Assembly (NCBI GenBank): GCA_002362735.1
Contig: DEUU01000034.1
Location: 1-19,246 of the forward strand
Source: Dehalococcoidia bacterium UBA3254
GTDB taxonomy: Bacteria; Chloroflexota; Dehalococcoidia; Dehalococcoidales; UBA3254
Reading direction: 5' to 3'
Length of the DNA stretch: 19,246 bases
Shown piece after piece: positions 15,376-19,246 of the stretch (positions within the stretch are counted from its first letter, which is position 1; each line of letters begins with the position of its first letter). Below the pieces are notes generated by a model. It did no database searches and had not been told where the DNA came from. It worked only from the letters and a program-made list of their open reading frames with translations. The translations under genes and the position numbers were made by a program.

Positions 15376-15881
15376 TCGCTATCAATTCGCTTTTAAGGGG
15401 TCCTGGGCCTGTTAATGCTTCAGCAAAGAGCATATTTATAGCTATAAGGAACGTTCTTTCACCTCCTTCCCAAACGTGTTCTTAGATGGATGTACCAATC
15501 TATTCCGGATTCCTTTCATACTGTCTTATCAGGTTTAGCATAGTAGACTTTAATTTAATAAGGTCGATGGAACGGAACTGTTTGAATCAATAATTTGTAT
15601 TTTATTAGTTGTATGATATAATTTGTTCTATAATACATTGCATAAAATATTAATTATTAAAATATTAATACCAATAACCGAAATACTTCAATTGTTTTGG
15701 GTTTGCCTGAGATCATTCACCACCTGATATCCATTCATTGCCTCTCTTGACAACCTGATTAGTTGTATTGTATATTGTGTACTGTGACACTACTATGGCA
15801 GAAGTGAATTCAATTCTCAGGCAGGGCTATTCATTAACAAGTAAAATGGCAAAAAATTCTATATCGAGGAAATGGTAGAGA
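15376..15881. other. Intergenic region before the thiolase-like gene
   Basis: These 506 bases hold no credible gene. The notable content is the promoter at 15747-15776. A weaker relative, GTTGTATGATATAAT (15608-15622), has a TGTA-N3-TATA motif and a perfect TATAAT but no good -35. The stretch 15580-15670 is very AT-rich. No intrinsic terminator was recognised after the CoA-transferase. Confidence 0.55.
15747..15776 (+). promoter_or_regulatory. Promoter of the thiolase-like/DUF35 operon (shared architecture)
   Basis: TTGACA (15747-15752), 18 bases, TATATT (15771-15776), preceded by GTTGTATTG. The dyad-like TGTA-TTG-TATA occupies the same place as in the promoters at 10866, 11186 and 18026. 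The predicted start near 15783 gives a leader of about 100 bases. Confidence 0.7.
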
Positions 15882-17042
15882 GTGAGTATTAAAGATAAGT
15901 ATGCATTTGTGGGAGTAGGTCTAACTAAACAGGGGAGGGTACCGGAATACAATACCCATGAGCTGGCTTCTCAAGCTATTTTATTAGCGCTCGAAGATGC
16001 CGGCATGAAAAAACAGGAACTGAACGGCTATATTTTTCAACAGGGGCTCGGTGGTGGACCGGTAGGAACGGCACCTCTGGTGGCTGCAGGAATTCCAGCG
16101 AATTTCGCCTGGGAAATGAACGCAGGTAGCAGCACGGGTATCTCAACGGTGGCAGCTGCCATCGGCGTAATGGAAATAGGGCTTTGCGATGCTTGTGCGT
16201 TGGTTTACGCGACCAGTGCATCCAGTATGGGATTAAATGTGGGATCAGAACAATCCGTGAGAAGCACCTGGGGAGCACATGGCTTTTACGCCCCATTGGC
16301 CATTGCTGCGGGTATGGCAAGGAGGTACAAGCACCTTTATGGTCTTACGGATCAACAATTAGGGTCAGTAGCGGTAACCCTTCGCGAGTATGCCAACCAG
16401 CGTCCGGAAGCTGTGATGTATGACAAGAAGTTAACTATGGAAGATTATTTAAACTCACGTTATATTATCGAACCACTGCGTGCTCGTGATTGTTGTCTGG
16501 TTAATGATGGTGCAGTGGCCTTGATAATAACTTCAGCGGAGAGAGCGAAAAATTTTAAGAAACGCCCAGTTTTTGTCTCAGGTTTAGGACTTGATCATTC
16601 AGTTAGAGCCCTCCTGGATTCACCCGGAGCTATACATCACTGGGACGGTTTTATTGTACAAAATGCCGGGGATAAAGCCTTTAAAATGGCTGGACTTACT
16701 CTCAAAGATGTTGATGTAGCCATGATGTATGATGCCTTCACCATGTTCTTCTTATCAGGATTAGAGTCTTATGGAATATGTAAAAAAGGTGAAGCCGGAG
16801 CTTTCGTTGAAGCTGGAAATCTGAAGCTTGATGGAGAATGGCCTTCCAACACCTCCGGGACTGAGCTTTCCTGGAGCTATCTAATGGGATTTACCAATCT
16901 TACCGAGGGAATAAGGCAATTAAGGGGAGAATGTGGGGCTTGCCAGGTTAAAGACGCTGAGGTTTGTATGGTCACAGGTTCCGGTGGCTCAGCAGAACCA
17001 GCCCTGGGAAGCGCCGCTGCTTGCTGTATCTTAAGGAGATGA
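15882..17042 (+). CDS. Thiolase-like protein, probable Ltp2-type aldolase (Cys nucleophile absent)
   Basis: A 386-residue thiolase-fold protein. The start is GTG. The family pattern is visible: FVGVGLTKQGR, AWEMNAGSSTGISTVAAAIGV (76-96), VNDGAVALIITS (207-218), VAMMYDAFTMFFLSGLESYG (279-298), PSNTSGTELSW and the terminal VTGSGGSAEPALGSA. In a true thiolase the N-x-x-C-x-S-G motif supplies the acyl-accepting Cys; here the position is Ser83 (NAGSSTG). The C-terminal GHP-type motif is also absent. Tyr283 (MMYDAFT) and Tyr333 (SWSYLMG) are 50 residues apart, the same spacing as the two active-site tyrosines I recall for the steroid side-chain aldolase Ltp2 (294 and 344), which also works with a DUF35 partner. 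C-C cleavage by retro-aldol reaction is thus more likely than thiolysis. The gene overlaps or abuts the DUF35 gene. Confidence 0.87.
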   Translation: MSIKDKYAFVGVGLTKQGRVPEYNTHELASQAILLALEDAGMKKQELNGYIFQQGLGGGPVGTAPLVAAGIPANFAWEMNAGSSTGISTVAAAIGVMEIGLCDACALVYATSASSMGLNVGSEQSVRSTWGAHGFYAPLAIAAGMARRYKHLYGLTDQQLGSVAVTLREYANQRPEAVMYDKKLTMEDYLNSRYIIEPLRARDCCLVNDGAVALIITSAERAKNFKKRPVFVSGLGLDHSVRALLDSPGAIHHWDGFIVQNAGDKAFKMAGLTLKDVDVAMMYDAFTMFFLSGLESYGICKKGEAGAFVEAGNLKLDGEWPSNTSGTELSWSYLMGFTNLTEGIRQLRGECGACQVKDAEVCMVTGSGGSAEPALGSAAACCILRR

Positions 17043-17455
17043 TGTTGAATAAATACGATAGACCATTACCAGTAATAACGACTACGGACAAGGATTTTTG
17101 GGCAGGCACCAAAAGGCGTGAACTTTTGGTATACAAGTGTCTCAACTGCGGCAGATATTATTTCCCCGCCACCCATTGTTTGGGCTGCGATAATCCTAAA
17201 ATGTCATGGGTCAAAGCTAGCGGCAAAGGGACGATATATACCTACATTGTATACCGCACAGCTTATGAACCGAGCTGGAAAGACCACCTTCCATATAACG
17301 TTGCCTGGGTTCAACTAGCTGAAGGCCCCATGATGCTGACCAATATTGTGGGCTGCAAAACAGAAGATATTTCTATTGGGATGGAAGTTGAGCCAGAATT
17401 TGAAGATATTACTGAAGAGATTACTCTTCTCAAGTTTAAACCAGTAAAATCTTAA
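17042..17455 (+). CDS. DUF35 zinc-ribbon/OB-fold protein, partner of the thiolase-like protein
   Basis: A 137-residue protein of the rubredoxin-like zinc ribbon plus OB-fold type (DUF35). Cys33, Cys36, Cys46 and Cys49 (CLNC and CLGC, 9 residues between) make the zinc site. The OB domain starts near SGKGTIYTYIVYRT and includes YNVAWVQLAEGPMMLTNIVG. Such proteins bind thiolase-like enzymes and HMG-CoA synthases and complete their acyl-CoA sites. AAGGAG lies at 17033-17038, so three starts compete: ATG 17039 (overlapping the thiolase stop as ATGA), ATG 17042 and TTG 17045, the last having the best spacing. All give nearly the same protein. A longer frame reaching 16964 overlaps the thiolase gene and has no ribosome site. 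Confidence 0.9.
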   Translation: MLNKYDRPLPVITTTDKDFWAGTKRRELLVYKCLNCGRYYFPATHCLGCDNPKMSWVKASGKGTIYTYIVYRTAYEPSWKDHLPYNVAWVQLAEGPMMLTNIVGCKTEDISIGMEVEPEFEDITEEITLLKFKPVKS

Positions 17456-17460
17456 AATTT

Positions 17461-17506
17461 CAATTACCCCTGATTAAGTAATTTATCGCTTAATCAGGGG
17501 TAATTG
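17461..17506 (+). terminator. Perfect 18-bp hairpin after the thiolase-like/DUF35 operon
   Basis: CAATTACCCCTGATTAAG (17461-17478), a 10-base loop and its exact complement (17489-17506) follow the DUF35 stop by 5 bases. The stem is unusually long and perfect. No T-run follows on the plus strand, and only AAATTTT on the minus strand, so it may act as a weak bidirectional terminator or as a 3' RNA-protecting stem. Confidence 0.65.
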
Positions 17507-17801
17507 TGTTACTGAAGTCCGATCTAAACCAGCTATTGACGAATTGATGCAAAATATCGTGACAGTATCCGCACTGACAACCTGCGAATTTTTGGGTCTG
17601 GCAGATAATAAGAGAATCAATGAATTTATTTGACCAATTACCTGATCCCGAAACTGGCAAATGCACTCATTTTCACACTCCATAAATATTTTTGAATTCC
17701 CAGTTCCTCAATCTTTCACAAGATTCAGTCAAAAATTCCGCTTCACCGATACCGGTAACTGAGTATTGTTGAAGAACTCTGTTTTTTGCCATTAATATCA
17801 T
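17483..17801 (-). pseudogene. Possible small minus-strand gene, perhaps frameshifted, unknown function
   Basis: A 42-codon frame (17801-17673) starts MILMAKNRVLQQY and has an AGGAAGAG site 6 bases upstream. It ends within an 11-base overlap with a second, 66-codon frame (17683-17483) starting MECENECICQFRDQ. Read together after one frame change near the A-rich bases around 17690, they would make about 105 residues. The second frame stops inside the loop of the 18-bp hairpin. I recognise no family. This may be a decayed gene, two small genes, or chance. Confidence 0.2.
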
Positions 17802-18025
17802 TCGCTGCTCTTCCTTCAATCAGTGAAACAAGTAATTAGATTGCCATGCGTCCCCTGAAATACCACCTGATATAGTCAGAGCGCGGAAACAACGTCTATC
17901 GACAATTATCTGCGGATAAAGTGCCTGCCTAAAAGATGATTTGGGTCCTCTATTGATGAAAAGATGACTCTTTTTCAACTGCTCATTTCCTGACCATAAT
18001 TTAGAGTATCCATTTATGAAGGATA

Positions 18026-18055
18026 TTGACAGAGAGTACTGTTGTATAGTACATT
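18026..18055 (+). promoter_or_regulatory. Promoter of the 3-hydroxyacyl-CoA dehydrogenase operon (shared architecture)
   Basis: TTGACA (18026-18031), 18 bases, TACATT (18050-18055), with GTTGTATAG just before the -10 and a perfect TGTA-TAG-TACA dyad. The predicted start near 18062 leaves a leader of about 170 bases. The match in spacing and motif position to the other three promoters is the main support. Confidence 0.7.
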
Positions 18056-18234
18056 ATATACCAATATACTATTATAATCGACCATCGATAATGTTCTTCC
18101 TTTAAGTTTACCCTGGATGAATGGTGGATGCCCGGCTTACCTGGAAATAACAGCTGAACCATAAAACTACAGCATTTTCGAATAATCTATTCTGATGAAG
18201 TCTGTATAAAAAATATTGAGTTAGGAGGAATATC

Positions 18235-19089
18235 ATGGAAATTAAGAAAGTGTGTTGTTTAGGCTCTGGTACAATGGGGACACAGATTGCTCAGTTAATG
18301 GCTATGCATGGATATCCCGTAGTATTGAAGGACATTGATGATGGAGCGTTAAAAAAATGTGAAAAAACCATCAAAGAGGGACTAAAGAAATATTTTGTAG
18401 ATAAAGGCAAGCTCACTCAAAACCAAGCTGATGATGCCTGCGGCAGGATTACCTATACCACTGACTTAGTTAGTTATGCTAAAGATTTTGATATTGCGGT
18501 AGAATCTGTACCTGAAGATGTAGGGATCAAGCAAAAAGTATTTAAGGAACTGGATGAAGTCTGCCCTCCACATACCATCATTGCCTCGAACTCGTCAGCC
18601 CTGTCCGTTACCGAAATCAGTACCCTGGCCAGGAGAAAAGATAAAATACTGGGACTGCATTTTTCTAACCCGCCAACTATTCTCAATCTTGTAGAAGTAC
18701 GTCGCTGCCCAATGACTTCAGAGGATACACTTGAAACGTGTAAAGCCTTATTGCAAAAACTGGGCCAGGAATTTCTGGTTGTTAAAGATTACCCTGGTGG
18801 GGTTGCCAGACTTCTTAACGTTACGATGAACGAGGCGATTAAGATGGTCGCCGAGGGTATATGCACTCCAGCTGATCTCGACCTGGTCTGTAAAAAAGCA
18901 CTTGGTCATCGATGGGGTATATTTGAGGTAATTGATATTAATATGGAGATTCCCCTATCCGTACTCAGCTATCTACAGAAAGAGCTTGGTGATGAATATA
19001 CTCCTGCCCCCTTGCTAAAACAAATGGTTATGTCCGGGCAGACCGGCAGAAAAGCCGGTAAAGGGTTCTATGATTACCCCACCAAGTAG
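18235..19089 (+). CDS. 3-hydroxyacyl-CoA dehydrogenase family protein
   Basis: A 284-residue NAD-dependent dehydrogenase of the 3-hydroxyacyl-CoA / 3-hydroxybutyryl-CoA type, which oxidises the 3-hydroxy group to a ketone. The Rossmann motif GSGTMG (10-15) opens the protein, Asp33 (LKDID) would select NAD, and [12 protein letters not shown] (117-128), His142 (GLHFSNPP) and Glu154 (NLVEV) form the catalytic core. Differences from typical members are seen. The Phe after the catalytic His is Ser. The PGFxxNR segment reads PGGVAR, with Ala191 where the family has a conserved substrate-contacting Asn. The usual GxPMGPF is GHRWGIF. The overall length is normal. Chemistry is therefore probable but the substrate is likely unusual. 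AGGAGG lies 6 bases before the ATG. An HMG-CoA-synthase-like gene follows after 51 bases, probably in one operon. Confidence 0.9.
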   Translation: MEIKKVCCLGSGTMGTQIAQLMAMHGYPVVLKDIDDGALKKCEKTIKEGLKKYFVDKGKLTQNQADDACGRITYTTDLVSYAKDFDIAVESVPEDVGIKQKVFKELDEVCPPHTIIASNSSALSVTEISTLARRKDKILGLHFSNPPTILNLVEVRRCPMTSEDTLETCKALLQKLGQEFLVVKDYPGGVARLLNVTMNEAIKMVAEGICTPADLDLVCKKALGHRWGIFEVIDINMEIPLSVLSYLQKELGDEYTPAPLLKQMVMSGQTGRKAGKGFYDYPTK

Positions 19090-19140
19090 TTATCCAGGAG
19101 TTTAAGATAATTGAATACTTTAATAAAAGGAGCTCAGCAT

Positions 19141-19246
19141 ATGTTAGGAATTACATCCATTGGAGCTTATGTACCTGTTTATCGCCTGAACGGTGATGAA
19201 ATCGGTAAACTATGGGGTGGCAGAAGCGGAGGCGCTACCAAAGCGG
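19141..19246 (+). CDS. HMG-CoA synthase-like protein, N-terminus only (runs off window)
   Basis: Only 35 codons are present: MLGITSIGAYVPVYRLNGDE and onward through a Gly-rich stretch. The GAYVPVYRL pattern with a following IxxLWG is typical of the bacterial/archaeal hydroxymethylglutaryl-CoA synthase family, thiolase-superfamily condensing enzymes often encoded near thiolase-like and DUF35 genes. AAGGAG lies 8 bases before the ATG. The active site is outside the window, so whether it makes HMG-CoA or performs another Claisen-type reaction cannot be judged. Confidence 0.75.
   Translation, partial: MLGITSIGAYVPVYRLNGDEIGKLWGGRSGGATKA

Larger units (their letters stand above)
17456..18234. other. 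Long intergenic region before the 3-hydroxyacyl-CoA dehydrogenase
   Basis: This 779-base stretch begins with the 18-bp hairpin, then holds two short minus-strand frames (17483-17683, 17673-17801) of doubtful status, and then the promoter at 18026-18055. Downstream of that promoter there is an AT-rich run (18050-18080) with further TATA-like boxes. From 17810 to 18020 I see nothing I can name. Confidence 0.5.

Noticed and set aside
16964..17041. N-terminal extension of the DUF35 gene back into the thiolase-like gene
   Set aside because: The extra residues overlap conserved thiolase-like sequence in another frame and have no ribosome site; AAGGAG at 17033-17038 points to a start at 17039-17045.
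17483..17683. 66-codon minus-strand frame as a confident gene on its own
   Set aside because: There is no family match and it ends inside a hairpin loop; kept only as part of a low-confidence possible broken gene.

Overview
The window reads as a chromosomal stretch of an anaerobic, probably monoderm-type bacterium with roughly 44% GC. A member of the Chloroflexota (Dehalococcoidia-like) fits best. The reasons are the lipoprotein-anchored TRAP binding protein with a Ser/Thr/Pro linker, the many CoA-ester genes without a respiratory or phage context, strong AGGAGG ribosome sites, and frequent TTG/GTG starts. A syntrophic Firmicute is a real alternative; this is inference, as no marker gene is present. 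No RNA gene, CRISPR array, insertion sequence or prophage was seen.

Layout. Bases 1-815 hold the 3' end of a TRAP large permease (dctM) whose operon begins outside the window. A NarL-type two-component pair (2755-900, minus strand, ATGA overlap) follows. A 523-base divergent control region rich in dyads separates it from a complete TRAP transporter operon, dctP-dctQ-dctM (3279-6420), with two tandem hairpins between dctP and dctQ. Then come an alpha/beta hydrolase (6516-7307) and a B3-like metallo-hydrolase (7461-8330).

From 8450 onwards nearly everything acts on CoA thioesters: two adjacent acyl-CoA dehydrogenases (minus strand), then on the plus strand a biotin-dependent carboxyltransferase subunit, a crotonase, a family III CoA-transferase, a thiolase-like protein with its DUF35 partner, a 3-hydroxyacyl-CoA dehydrogenase, and the first 35 codons of an HMG-CoA-synthase-like protein.

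How they work together. TRAP transporters would import an organic acid under control of the sensor pair. The CoA-transferase would activate it, the dehydrogenases desaturate it, and the crotonase, 3-hydroxyacyl-CoA dehydrogenase and thiolase-like/DUF35 pair process the product. Several enzymes depart from textbook beta-oxidation. The crotonase lacks both catalytic glutamates. The thiolase-like protein has Ser in place of the nucleophilic Cys but carries two Tyr spaced as in the Ltp2-type retro-aldolases. One dehydrogenase lacks a catalytic Glu at both known positions while its neighbour keeps one. This pattern resembles side-chain (steroid-type) or branched/alicyclic acid degradation more than straight-chain fatty acid oxidation.

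The strongest non-coding signal is a promoter architecture shared by four transcription units of the CoA cluster: TTGACA, 17-18 bases, TAYAYT, with a TGTA-N3-TAYA dyad in a fixed place running into the -10. It suggests one dedicated repressor, encoded elsewhere, for the whole pathway.
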